Assembly (NCBI RefSeq): GCF_022376445.1
Contig: NW_025955028.1
Location: forward strand, 62,001-126,000
Direction of reading: 5' to 3'
Length of the DNA: 64,000 nucleotides
From: Fomitopsis serialis
Taxonomy: Eukaryota > Basidiomycota > Agaricomycetes > Polyporales > Fomitopsidaceae
Each line of letters begins with the position of its first letter. The stretch's first letter is position 1. Of this stretch, positions 32,603 to 44,771 are shown piece by piece. Below the pieces are notes generated by a model. The model was not told the DNA's origin. It did not search any database and saw only the letters and a program-made list of their open reading frames with translations. Made by a program: the position numbers and the translations under genes.

Positions 32603-33085
32603 ATGTCGGCAATGAATGACGATCTCGATCCACAGTCCTCCTCGGATTCCGACGACTCGCCTCCGCCCGCCGCTGCGAATGAGCGTGGCATCGAGCGCAC
32701 CATCTCAGCAGGCTCGTCCAGGGGATTCTTCTCGCAGTTCACTGGCGAGAGTCTTGGCGCGCACTTTGGCGGAGGCTCCTCCAAACGTCGTGGCGGGCTG
32801 ACATTTGGCGGCAGCTCGCGCGACACGAAGACCAGGAGGCGCGAGGACTCCTTCGGCACAGGGCTTGGTAGGAGGGGTGGACCTTCGCTCCCATGGGATC
32901 AGAGGGAGCAGGGTTCTTCCCTGAGGCAGAAGGATGAACTTGTTGACACACAGGTGGTGGAGACTCTCCGTACTCGTACGTCGTATAATCTACATGGGAG
33001 TGCTCGTCGGGTACTGATCAGTCGCCACTCATCCTTAGAAATCGGCGATCCATTTGATGATAGGGTACTCCAGTCATTCAAGTGA
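32603..33085 (+). CDS. Small disordered protein, unknown
   Basis: Single exon, 160 residues from ATG 32603. Starts MSAMNDDLDPQSSSDSDDSP, acidic and Ser-rich; the centre is Gly/Arg/Ser-rich (SLGAHFGGGSSKRRGG, FGTGLGRRGGPSLPWDQ) and the end is more regular (VDTQVVETLRTRTSYNLHG, SSLEIGDPFDDRVLQSF). No domain, signal peptide or membrane segment. The SDSDD and Arg/Ser stretches would suit a phosphorylated nuclear or adaptor protein, but that is speculation. The divergent arrangement with the Mit_KHE1-like gene and the sensible start context make it a likely real gene. Confidence 0.65.
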   Translation: MSAMNDDLDPQSSSDSDDSPPPAAANERGIERTISAGSSRGFFSQFTGESLGAHFGGGSSKRRGGLTFGGSSRDTKTRRREDSFGTGLGRRGGPSLPWDQREQGSSLRQKDELVDTQVVETLRTRTSYNLHGSARRVLISRHSSLEIGDPFDDRVLQSFK

Positions 33086-34269
33086 GATACGAGGTGCGGC
33101 TGGCTTTGTATCTTTGTCGTCCCACATTCCTCATCCGGTATTGCTAGGAACATGGAAGTGCAACATCGACGGCTGACTCGCCGTCATGTTCAATCGACAT
33201 GATTCCAGTTATCGCAAGCGTGTCTTGTACTATAGTCCCGATTCTGTACAGCTACCAAATACTACGAGCCAATCGTCAAGATCACGATGCTGGCGACAAG
33301 AATGAAAACTGAAACAAGAGATACACAAACTCAAGCGCTTAGTGTTGGACGCGGGCGCGCGGGGATCCAGGAGGTGAATGTCGTGTTTGTCCGTATGCAG
33401 AATGTTGTGCACGCTCAATCGTGATAAGCTGGCAAATGAAAGAACGCCGTATCGTCGGTCTTTGTAAATTGTAGACACCCACACATGTTACACACCCTCC
33501 TGCCCGGGACTGAGGATATGAACGTCAAAAGAGAGTTTTGACTTAGTCTCCCACAGTCGAATCCAACTGTCAAGATGGAGCGGCTGATTCCATTTTGAGT
33601 TCAGTAGACTCCCTGAATCGCTTGATGGAGCAATGATAGCTGGTGGACTCGACGGCGAAGATTCATATTCCTAACTTCTGTGATCTGGCGTCGTGAGGTG
33701 TGTCGCTTGTTCATGATGCGCATCGGATCTTCCTCAGCTATGGGACCACTATCGCGTTCTCATCTCTTGATGAAATTGCCCGAACACGCTGTGAGTGATT
33801 AGGATTCGTTTCGCTCAACACATGTGTTGACCACAGTGCATACTAGGACAGAACCTCGCGCCGCATATGTCCAATGTGTATTGGCATGGACGAATACTCG
33901 TGCGTCGTCTGGAGCTGAGGCTTGCGCGTGAACCCTAAAGGTTCTTTGTAACATACTACTATTGGTAGAACAGAGCTTGTGAACCGAAGCAGAAGTAGCT
34001 CTTATCATCACCTTCCCTTGAGATGAGATGGCGCTTGACCGGCGCACATCTGCGCACACCCTATCAGCATGGCGTGTTTACGGATTATCGAGTCTTGACA
34101 GACACTTCGATTCACGTCGACTCTGTAAATCAGCCCCGCGAGTGACAAAATACTCCGACAGTTCTAGGCAAATTCTAGGGAAGCCTATCATACGCTGCTA
34201 GTACCCTACATCCGCCACGGAAAGTTCTTCAGAACATATGAGAAAGAAGCGTAGGCATACTCACAAGCT
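33086..34269. other. Convergent gap, nothing recognised
   Basis: 1.2 kb between the small disordered protein gene and the 3' end of zinc-finger copy F. AT-richer than the neighbouring genes; only short open frames. Confidence 0.5.
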
Positions 34270-35514
34270 TCACAAAACAAATTCGTGCACGTCTCTGCAA
34301 TGTCGCTTATACGTGTCCCGGCGCGCGAACGAGCGATCACATCTGGTGCACTGCACACGCTCCCTCTGCAAATGCACCTCTGCGACGTGCTTGCCCATGC
34401 CCTGCGGCTCAACGAAGCACTCGCAATCAGGCCACGCGCAAGGTATTTGATCAAAGTCATCCGGGGTCGTGCGCATTGTGTCGGCGTGGTATACCTCGAG
34501 GTGTTCTTGGACCTTCCAATCAGGGCCTTCGGGGATCGCGTCAAGACGTCCGCAAATCTCGCATCGAGTTCTGCGGGTTCCGTAAAGCACAGGGGCACTG
34601 GCGACGTCGTTGAAGCCCTCATTCACACGGGATTGGTGAGCCAGGTGTCTCCGCTGCTCAGTGAGGTATCGAGCGTCGTTGATCGGAACCGCGTCCGAGT
34701 CGGTGGGAGGTAGGGCGTCCGGATTGCCTTGAACCGGGAAGTTGACGCTGCCATCGCCGTGATAACTCCGGTTTGCGTTCTATGTTTCATCTGTCTCTGT
34801 TGTCCGCTCAATAATAGTTTAGATCAACGATACGCACATCCGTGGGGCCGTTCGTGTCACTGCCACGGTCTCGCTGGCCCGTAGTAGAGTAGTCAACGTC
34901 GGAAGGTGGAGAGCCAAGCCCATCTTGACTTTGTCGCTCTAAGCCGGCGTTTACTGAAATTGGGAATGACGAGGTGAGCACGTTGGTTCGAATAAAGACG
35001 GTTAGGTGACATACTGACCTCCGAGCGATGGGTAGACAGTATCATCGTCGACAGCACTGCGAGGAGCACCAAGCGACAATATAGACGCATCGCGATCCTG
35101 CGCATGGGTGTAGTGCGGTGAAGGAGCCTCAATTGATATGCGTGCATCGTCCCAATCGGTAGAAGCATCCAAGGCAGCACGAAAGCTATGCTGATCGCGA
35201 TGTGTTCGGCTTGTGGAGGGGCTGGAATGATTGGATAGGACGTGTGGCGTGAGGGAGGGATTGTCGTGCGAGTGGTTTGCCCCGTAGTCAACAGGCGTCG
35301 GTGATGCATCCGGGCCCATAGCGCACGGATGGTCATCAAGAGTAACAGACTGCCCTGTGGGCGAATGCGCAGGCGAGCTCAGGCGCATCAGAAAGTCGCC
35401 ATCGGGAGAATGCGCCATCTCGACATCGTCTGAGACTTGCATTATGGGCAACGAGGAAGAGTCCTGCGAAAGGTGGGAGCGCGATTGGAGCTGGACCTGA
35501 CATGACGAGGCCAT
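34270..35514 (-). CDS. Zinc-finger family member F, C2H2 type
   Basis: Exons 35514-35019, 34953-34838 and 34779-34270 give about 373 residues. N-terminal two thirds are Ser/Asp/His-rich (FLMRLSSPAHSPTGQSVTLD, YGANHSHDNPSLTPHVLSNH). The fingers are RCEICGRLDAIPEG with QEHLEVYH; CAWPDCECFVEPQG with GKHVAEVH; and QCTRCDRSFARRDTYKRH closing with VH. Here finger 3 keeps the classical C2H2 pattern, unlike copies A, C, D, E and G. All splice phases fit and no frame break is needed, so the gene looks functional. Presumed nuclear nucleic-acid-binding factor. Confidence 0.8.
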
Positions 35515-37718
35515 CGTGGTTTATTAACCCCCCGAGGGACTGTGTTAATGAAGGCACGAGACGGCACGATACGCCGGAGCTGGCTACAAGAGGGTTCACA
35601 AGTTGTGACCAATACTTGACGGAAATGAAGGACAAAATGACCTCGCCGTCACCACGATTCCCGGGTGAGCAAGCTCCGCACAATCAGTTCTGTTGTCAAT
35701 TTCCACCCAAGCCATTTTCTGTATTTCGTTCGTTAACCAGCACCATGTGCGCGAGAGAAAACGGATACACGTACGTGGCGAAGTACCTGTGCGCGTCTCG
35801 AGTCGGCGGCGACAAAGAATCTTGCTGAACTGGCGCTGGGATCCTAGTACACTGATGAGAACGGCGGCCGCGTGACAAGAGGGATTGTCGCACAAGTGCG
35901 AGGGGGTCCTACGTGTGATGCGGAGTGACTGACCTCTTTACAAAGGATAAACCTCGACATCAGCCCCCCTCAGCGTGAATGCGCACTGTCAGACACAAGC
36001 ACGGAACACCACGCACTGTTTGCCGTGCATCAATCTGAAGAATGTTCTGCATTCACTCAGGAAAGTCCTAACCAGTATGATAGGTACCAAGTCGTATGGT
36101 AGTCCTCGCCGTCCCCTTTCACTGCACATGACTAGGTTGGTGGGTGCCGTTGTGTGAGATACTGAGGCCGACGTGATGTCTGTGCGGCAGACGCCGAAGC
36201 CTAATGATGAGATGCTGGTCGAGAATGCTCTTTCACAAGGGACACGTCGAAGACAGTCTTGCCGATGTATGAACATGGCTCAGAATCAAGTCCAGGGAGG
36301 AGACAAAGCTGAGACGACACCCGACTAGCACTCACGCCTCAGGCAGCGCCCTCGAGCGGCACGCCATCTACAAGCTTTCGCGCGTCGCTGTTAGCTCATC
36401 GCCCGTGCTTAGGATGATCCCTAGGATGTCCGACCTCTAGTGTTGATCTACGACGGCCAAGTATTATTAGTCCGGGTCTGAAAACATGGCTAGGTGACGC
36501 ACCTTCAAATCAGTATCCCATCGAGATCAATCCACGTTGGCTATTGGGAGAGCATGTTCCTCACGAGGGTTTCTGAAAGGTCACGACTCGTGAGTAATCT
36601 TGACGAGCTATTCCAGGCTATCCCAGCGACTCACAAAATCTCGTTTCGGTAGCCGTTAGAGCAGTTAGAGAGGCAGTGTGCCCACACTGGCGCGTATGCT
36701 GCGTTGAAGGTAGCCTTTCATCATTATGTGGAGAAGAATGTTAGGTACGTAGACAATTGTCTCGAGTGGTCCTTTGCTATTCAGCCGCAAACCATGTAGA
36801 TGGAGATCTTCCTCATGGGCCGCTACTGTAATCCAATGCAATCGGCAAGCAGGCTACCCGGAATTTCCTCGCCCAGCCATACGTGCCCCGATCCTTCTCC
36901 GTGAAGCTGCACGACTGGGTCGCTGGGATCGACTTCTAGAGTCTTGACGTACCGGTAGTGCAGCCTAGGTGCAGCGAACGGCGCGAGGTAACGGGACTGA
37001 ATCGGGCGACTGTACATCCAGGTGGCCACACAGACGAACGAGCTCAACAGATGGCCGCGAAAGGCATATGTGACTCATTGGGCCGTGAGTCGGATGAGGA
37101 CTTGGGAGAAGATGTGTGCAGTTACCTGATTAAGTAAGTCGCGCTTTGCCGATCCCGTCGAGATCACGTGATCACTTGAGTCGCGATGAAGGACCAATTG
37201 CAACGCGCGACTCGCACGCACGCAACGCCGCGACACTGGCATAACATGTATACGACATCGAATAAATAAAGAGCACCCCATGCTACACTCAGTCAACGGA
37301 GAAGTTGAGTGGTGCGATCACCCACGTGGCCGAAAGAATAACAGACCCTGACTGCTGAGCGCTGAGCGCTTAGTGCGCACTGGCGCGAGTCAAAATACCA
37401 GGTGGCACGGACGCAGAGTGGGAACACCAAGGTATGCTACTAATAGGTGTTGATTTAATCTTTGCTGTGGTGCTTAGAACACAACTGGGTGCAACAGTGA
37501 TCCTTCGTTCTCGGCGCCCCGTTCAAGGCCTTCAAAGACAGGGCAAGACCGACTCGGAGGGTTTAGCTGCGGGGAAGGGAGCAGGGAATGTATAAATACA
37601 TAATAGATGAAAGGTAAACCAATAAAGGCTGCACTACGCAGAGGCATGGCTGACAGTACTACTAGTACAATGCTAATAGTACCTATCTATTCAGGCCTCC
37701 GATCTCATGCTCCACGCA
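35515..37718. other. Gap with one coding-like fragment
   Basis: No complete gene. On the minus strand at about 36823-37068 a frame reads ATWMYSRPIQSRYLAPF, RLHYRYVKTLEVDPSD and GHVWLGEEIPGSLLADC before a stop. This wording resembles the segment just after an F-box in agaricomycete F-box proteins, but no F-box lies upstream in frame. It may be an exon or a fragment of a lost gene. The rest is empty by eye. Confidence 0.4.
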
Positions 37719-39847
37719 CTAGCCACTTACGGATGGTTTGTACGAGACATTGCAAACCCGCTTGATATGTCGCTCGCAGGAGTCCTTGGAGGCGAAGATA
37801 GCGGAACATTGACGGCATCGTACTTCGTACTTCTTGAAGTGCTTCTTTACAATGTGCCTCTTCACGCCATGATTATCGATTTTGATCCACGTTTGGCAGC
37901 GAGTTCCACCCTGTTCCCACGGACATTGAACTGGTCCATGGGGATTCACAGTTGTGCAGGCTAGATAAGACCCAATGCACATATTGAGGTGCTGGCAGGC
38001 CTGATGGTAGGTTTTTGAGCGAAAGTCGTGGTTGCAAGAGTTGATGCAGCAGAAGTGATTGATAGTCTTCGTCTCGGCGTAGATGGCGCGGTCACTGGAG
38101 ACAGTTGATCTCCAGATTTCGTGAAGTGATAAATTTCTTACCTCTCATTAGCCTGTTCCATCGTCAAAAACGTATCAGGCGTACTGCCCTCTGCAAAGCC
38201 AGAGTCGCTGCGATGGCATGAGCATGAGAGAACATGGAGCGAGCGCTAAGACGTACGGTGATAGCGGAGCGGAGCTTCGGCGACGAGCTCGTTTGCGCAC
38301 ACTTTGGTACCGGATGCCCCGGCCACGCGTCTTGTAAGCCGCGTAGCTTGCATCAACTGGAGCACCACTAGTAGAGCCGAGAGCAGCATCGGGAAGCGGT
38401 CCGCTCAGGCGTACGGCGGGCGGATCTGGCATAACGGAATGCGGCCAGACTGGACGCGGAGCGACTAGGCCAGCTGTCGACAGCGTGGACGAGAACGCAT
38501 GTCGGGCGGCGTGTGTGTTGGCCCCACTCGAAGTGCCATTGGACGCAGAGGCGGGCGTAGATGCCGTCACAGGGGACGAACCTGCCGGAATCGAGCTACC
38601 ACACGTGAAATCCGTCTCCGTGTTGCCACGGTTGGGCGCGTACATCAGGGAGCCATCGAAGCCCTGACGGTCCACATCCCCCATCGGCAGAGAAACATGA
38701 ATGCCTCGCGAGTCTTTGAAGCCGGCGGAAGCGAAGCCGGCAGCCCCGTCTCTTCTGCCGAGGTGGTGGGTGAGGTCGGAAACGCCAGACTCGTCGGTTT
38801 CGCTGACTCGCCCATAGGATCGCATGGCATCAACAAGGTTCTGCGGAACGCTACTGAAAATATTCGCGGGATATGGTGCGTCGGCCAGCTGCGTAGACGC
38901 GCCGTCCTCATTCTGCAGTGCGACACTGGCAGATACTCGGATCGTATTAGAGATGAATGGATACTGTGAGACGACATCACGACCGACATCACGACCGTTA
39001 TCGATCGGATTGTCATAGGCGACAGTATTCGTTGCAGCGGGTATACCACTGGGGACGTCGTTCTTGAAAGCTCGACCATAGGGATTGAACCGCGTCCCTT
39101 TCCTGAGCTGTCTGTTCACTATCTGACCCTGGTGATCGAAGTCGACGTTGGCCAAACCACCGTACGAAGGCCCTGCACGTGCGGCGACTTGAGTCGGGTA
39201 TGCAGATGCACGAGCAGAATGTACAGGAGGGTATGATGTGTTGACGTCAGAGGTCGGCCGAGATGCTCGATGAATCTGGCGTTGGTCGGACTGCCCATAC
39301 AAATATGCGGTGGCTGGCTGGATACTGCCAGAATACATTCCGTTCAAGGTACCCTGTGGGAGAATATGATCATGCATAGACGAGCTCTACATGTATGGAG
39401 ACATACGGTAGAGGAACCGGTGGATGGGTCATAGCCATTGCCTAAACCAGGATAATGGTCACGGCGCGACCAGTGATCCTGAGGATGTATAGAAGCGGCG
39501 GAAGTTCCGTGGTCAGCGAAATCGGTCCGCCATGTAGCAGTGGTGGCTACGGGCGGAGGCAACGTCTGGTCTGCGATGAATCCAGTGCGGTAATATCCGT
39601 ACACGCTCGGCTGGATGCCGTTGGCCGTTTCGACATAAGCCACCGAAGGGCCTTCACCGCTAGCGTGCGCAGGCGGTTTCGATGACGAGTGGGTCGGGGA
39701 AATGGCGCCTGGTGTGTCCAAGCTGATGGCCGGGTCGTGATGCTGGGGCGGGAGGCCCTGGTGGGTGGTGGGTGGTGGGTACCACTCATTTCCCAGCGGA
39801 AAATCCGTGGCGCTAAAGGAGTCGAGCGTGTCTTCAACGTCCGACAT
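37719..39847 (-). CDS. Zinc-finger family member G, intact
   Basis: Exons 39847-39407, 39353-38257, 38207-38142 and 38094-37719 give about 659 residues. The N-terminus MSDVEDTLDSFSATDFPLGN begins a 530-residue low-complexity region rich in Ser, Pro, Gly, Ala and Tyr, with a short internal duplication GRDVGRDV encoded by a 12-bp direct repeat at about 38976-38999. An arginine-rich patch, RKRARRRS, at the end of exon 2 could be a nuclear localisation signal. Fingers: CINSCNHDF with HQACQHLN (irregular); QCPWEQGGTRCQTWI with VKRHIVKKH; and CRQCSAIFASKDSCERH closing with Cys. Finger 1 has drifted from the family pattern. All phases fit and no frame break is needed. Confidence 0.8.
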
Positions 39848-42416
39848 TGTGGCCGTGTCGTCAATGGAGGCGGCGACTCGAGCGAAAAGAGAGGGAACGG
39901 TGAGGGAACAAGCGAGCCACGAAGGAGAGAGGTCGGACGGCAAAGCAGACAGGTTTTGACGCCAAAGCTTTAATAGGGCCTCTACCAGTGATGGTGGAAC
40001 TGTGCAATAGCGGCAGGATTGTCAGCAGGCCACGCGCGACTCGTCCACCACAGATACGATGCCCACCCCACGAGGCATGTCATCAAGGAACGCAAAGAGG
40101 ATGTGGAACTTGCTCACAATATTGTCAGAGGGATCAGTATCGCGTTCCACCGGCGCTCTGGACATCCTTCTCACTGATCCGCCGGCCTTGCCCGTCGCCG
40201 TCAGACATACTTGCTTTCATGAGCACGACTGCTAATGCCAAGATCAGCTCATCGACGTCCTCGCAACTAGTAGAGACAGAAGAAATACGCACGAAGTATG
40301 ACACAACGGCACCATGCCGGGTTTCTGTCCTTCACCTTCATAGCTTGGGGTGCGGTATTGCCTCCGCATGAGGAACGGGACCGCAACAACTGGGAGGGGG
40401 GTTCGAATGCGCAAGTCGACTGACCAGAGGGTAGAACGCGCTCGAGAGGGGACGTGCTGGCTTATAGTACTTCACGGAGGCTGTACACCGGGGATGTGGT
40501 CGAACCATCAGCCCTGTGAATGATGGAAGGCGTTCTAGCTCCCAACTCTCCCAACTGTAACCAGGGACGCTCACGACATCCATTGAACAAAGGGGCACAA
40601 TGACCAGCATTGCCCCGGTCCACCGCACAGCTGGTACGGCATCGTAGTTCATCAGGTAAGCGAGTATCCGAGTTCATGAACATACGAAGCTCTAATATAC
40701 GTCCAGCATGAAACTCGCACACCCCAGACGCAATCATGCTGTGCTGACAGTGCCCCGTAGGAACATATCAGAACAGATAGATACGTCCGCACGAAGACAA
40801 GGCGAAGCTTGTCTGGCATGTCCAGGGACACTGGCGATATGCACATTCATCACATCGCAAGCGACCTGAACCGCGCGACCGGTTTTCTGAAGATACGATC
40901 AAGAGTAGCTGGCAGGCCCTGACAACGCACGGATTTCATCGAGCCCGCTGAACGCCTGTCTTTCCATTGCTACGATATCCATAGATCCTGGGCAAGGCAT
41001 GAGTCAGTCATGGCATTCTGAGCAAGAATGCACGATATTTGCCTACTCAAGATAATTTGTCGCAATTAACTCCGCCCAGGCCTGTAGATAGCAGCTAGTC
41101 AATACAACAGTATGTGCCATTCACAAGGACATCACATTGCATACCGTTCTCACCGACTCGACACTTGGTTTTCAACGGACGAAGAGCAGGCAAGATCCCT
41201 GACCGTATCTACCGTTGAAAACCAACTCACGTCCCGCAAATGCAGTCATAGGTGGTCTGTTAACCGCTACTGCTGATCACCATCTGCGACGGGAATCTAC
41301 GCTCCTGTCACATACAGAAGCCTATAAGCCATCACAGTCGATGACGCAAGATAAAGCGCACCGGTTGGTTTTGTGGACTATCACGTATTGAACAACTGTC
41401 CGAGCACCTTTGCGTCACATTCTCCACGCGCAGAAGGAACAGAGTTCACTCTCTGACCGGTAAATGCCTCGCTAATAACCAGCATGCATCCAGGGGTTCA
41501 CCTCGAAGACTTCGGCGTAGCCACGTCGGATACTCTGCCTCTCCTGGGTTGTTACATGGTAGGTTGACGTGGGCTCACGCATCGGGGTGAGGAACTGGAC
41601 ACGACACAGAGAGTACCTGCCATTTGCGACATCTGTTCTGTGGGTGAAAGTGAGCCAACGACGAGAACCGGAAAGCAGCATATGAGAAGGTACGCATAAG
41701 TTGTTTGAACGTAGAAGGTTGTTCTAATGTCGACTTCGCGAACAACTTACAGCAAGGGCTATGAATGGTGGACCCACAACGATCCACGAGATGGTACGGA
41801 TCGGACGAGGCCGGGGCGAATCTGTCAGCGACAAAGCCTGCTGGCCACGCCGCGCAGTGGCCGTGGCGCGGTCACCGGTGGCGTCATACCCGCCACTCGC
41901 CGGCGCGGCCTCCTCGTCGCTCGATCACGATCTCATGGATTCATCGGCCCCTTCTGCTCAGCCTCCATCCCACCTTCACCTCCTACTCATGGCGCCCACT
42001 GCGTGGCATATCCTTGGAAACATGCCTATCATGCGATCGGCACCTTCAGGGCTGAGCTACCGTCATCCGGCGGCGGTGGTGCACTTCGAGACGGTACACG
42101 CCGTGAGCAAACGGTTGTGTCGACGCACGCTTGAACGACCCGGATACCATCGTAGCAAGCACAGCATTCGTCAATCGGGAGTACAACGGAGGCCGTGCAG
42201 TATATCGTTGCAGGGAAGAGGTAGAAGGGGAGGGGCTCCAGTGCGACAAGGTGCGTAGTACGCCTGTGAAGAGGTACGTATGTATATCGCATTGGTCCTC
42301 TCTATATCCACTTATACGCTGCGTCTTTCAGTCATGGTGTGATCGTACGTGTCGTCTTTTGACTTGCTGACCGACGTCCTGGATTTCGGTATCTCTCTGG
42401 CTTAGCGTCTGCCAAA
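39848..42416. other. Gap, nothing firmly recognised
   Basis: About 2.6 kb upstream of zinc-finger copy G. It contains an inverted repeat at 41165-41225 (listed separately). A plus-strand frame at 41765 starts MVDPQRSTRWYGSDEAGANL; a similar start (MDPQRHTWCASEIGSK) occurs at 48222. Neither could be extended into a gene. Confidence 0.4.
41165..41225. repeat. 14-bp perfect inverted repeat
   Basis: TTGGTTTTCAACGG at 41165-41178 and its exact reverse complement CCGTTGAAAACCAA at 41212-41225, separated by 33 bp. Possibly a hairpin or the ends of a very small mobile-element remnant; no coding capacity and no clear target-site duplication. Confidence 0.7.
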
Positions 42417-42744
42417 TCACTCTGCCTCACCTTCCCTCCTGCGTTTTCGATGTTCCATCCACTTCTGATGGTTCGGCTCGTCGTGGTATACATCCCGTCG
42501 TCTACGAGTATCTCTCGCTGCCTTCAGGATGCTGGCCAACTCTTCTCCTACCTGCTGTACGTGGATGACTGCCGGTGAGTGTCTGCTATCGAGACCACAC
42601 AGGCAAGTCGGACCACTTGACCTCGTACGATACGTCCCCGCGACCATTCGCGCATCCTCTTCTATTGGATTGCAAGTTCACGTTACCAACAACGTTCAAT
42701 GGATCCCAGGCTTTCCATTCTCCGTATATGCCTCGCTTGAGCAT
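42417..42744 (-). CDS. Possible small two-exon gene, unknown
   Basis: An ATG at 42744 opens MLKRGIYGEWKAWDPLNVVG and reads to SYEVKWSDLP. A 46-nt GT-AG intron then leads in phase 0 to QVGEELASILKAARDTRRRR and a charged end RKRRREGEAE with stop at 42417, about 93 residues in all. The composition is protein-like and the second exon would form a basic amphipathic helix. The stretch YEVKWSDLPVW is vaguely chromodomain-like, but the rest of that fold is missing. It may be a fragment of a larger lost gene. Confidence 0.35.
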
Positions 42745-44771
42745 AAGTTGTTCTCATGTGCCGTACATCTCCAACATCGGTCAACCTTATGCTCATCGAT
42801 GATGCTTCTGATCCATTCAGTTCTCCAACACAGGTAAAGCTCTGTATAGCCATCTCTGCTTCGATATGCGCTCGACTACAGTTCAGCCAAGTACTGAACA
42901 CTTTTCCTTGCCCCACACTCAACGATCATCGTGTGCCCCCCATCGGTCCGAGTACCGTCGAGGCGTATGTCACTGAAACACTGACTATGCAGTGCGCCCA
43001 TCAACCATATCAAACAGGTCGAGAACAGCTGCCACACGCCTGTCATGTTACGGCACACTGGCGCGCAAACTTTACTATGGCTCATAACTACTCATAGGGA
43101 AGTAGAGATCCACACCATCTCACGAGCAAACGGGTCCGAAGGATGTCGCCTCGAACCTGCAGAGACTTAGGATCGTAAGGAGTAAGTCCATGTCGTCCGA
43201 ACATTGATATTGAACACCGAACATTAACTCGGACTGCTCGTCAGTACTACGGCGCCGGGCGAGTACCCGGCGGTCCTCGGCCCTTTCTCATGAATACAGG
43301 GGCGAAATTCGCTATCGAACCCGTGTATCAGCACATGACAGTTCCACAGAAGCTCGCGCAGCGGCGTTTACTGCCACACGTTCCACCATGCAGGTGGAAC
43401 TTCAACGGCGTCAATCGCGGCGTGTTCAACTTCTTGGTGGAACAGGTGGAACGAGACGGCGCTGGGAACAATAGGTCGTTCGGTGAGTCGGTTCTGCGAT
43501 GCGAGAATAGCCCGGTGGAACGATGCTTTCATCAGCAGTCGGCGTCGTGTGGAATCCAAAGGAGTAGCTGACATCTTGTCGGGATCCATACAGTACGTGT
43601 CATGTCTCTCCAACCAATTGGTACAGTACTGACTTCCTGCCAGCGCATGGATGCGAGATCGGTTATATAGGTGCACTTCACTCCGAGTGCTCTGCTCCAC
43701 CGCTCATAGCCCAGTCCATTGCATTTCATCTATCTCACAAGTGAGATTCGAATCACAATGCTCCGAACCGAGTGACTAACCAAACGACACTCCTTTGAGC
43801 ATAGAGGCTCGCGGACGCGGAGATGCGAGGCGTGGACGCTTCTTCTCCCCTCGCCGTACGCCAGGTGACGGAAGCTCTCCAGCTAGAACTTCGCCCTTGT
43901 CTCGCTGTCCGTAGCTTGCCAGCTGCGGATGTCGAAGTGCAGATGTTGGCCTGTGTTTCTGAGTTGTCGGATGGGCAGTGCCAGGGCTGTAGGTACGACC
44001 ACATACTCATTCTTTGCCTGTTATACCGTGCATCTTTTCAAATCACTCGAACGCTAGTAAGTTCCATGCTCCTTCCAGTTACGTTCGCATCGCTCAACCT
44101 CTGATTCCGGGCTTGTGTACGCACAACGCCACTCGGATTCTATTGGTCTTAGGTCTTGAACGATGCCATTCCACGCCCGTCGCCGGTGTCGAGAGCGAGC
44201 CAGGCTGAAGCTAGAGGCTGAATTCAACGGCAGAGGAGTAGCTACGAATCACTGGCAGTGAAGATCGAAGGCGCGATGTCCTGCTCTCATCGACGTCTTG
44301 TCGAGGTGTAGTAGAGGCTGGTGCAATAACTCGCCTGTTACATTGTCAATTCAGTTACCTCTTTGCCCCTTCTCTGCGATGGACACCACAGTTCGTGTGA
44401 TGAGGACTGCCAATAGCGGATAAGTCGGTGGTCATATACATAGGCCATGAGAGTGTTTTGCATTATCAGTATTCTAGACCGGGTGCTTAGGACCATATGA
44501 CGTAGTTATACAAGTTACAAGTCGGTGTATGTTACGTCGAGGATAGAATCATAGACTTCATGTTGTCTGTATTATCCGGAAGAAAGCTGGATGACGGTAA
44601 TGCAGCGTTGTGGATGACAGGTCCTGAGAGGCTATCGAGTTCGTACTATTATGAGTTTCGGCTAGTCAGCGAAAGAGCCGAAGAGATGCCACATACCCGT
44701 GTTGCCTGTGCTTGTTCGATTCTGTAACGAACAATATCAGAACACGATGGGCTTGAAGCTTGACGACGCAG
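42745..44771. other. Gap, nothing firmly recognised
   Basis: Short frames only. The plus-strand frame from 43823 (MRGVDASSPLAVRQVTEALQ) is protein-like for about 55 codons and ends at a GTACGA donor-like site, but no partner exon was found. Confidence 0.4.

Noticed and set aside
42530..42600. Plus-strand words LLYVDDCR resembling the YVDD box of a retrotransposon reverse transcriptase
   Set aside because: A stop follows at once and no other reverse-transcriptase, RNase H or integrase motif is nearby; the minus-strand reading is more protein-like.
42620..42680. Minus-strand YEVKWSDLPVW as a chromodomain
   Set aside because: Only a few residues fit; the aromatic cage and C-terminal helix of a chromodomain are not visible.
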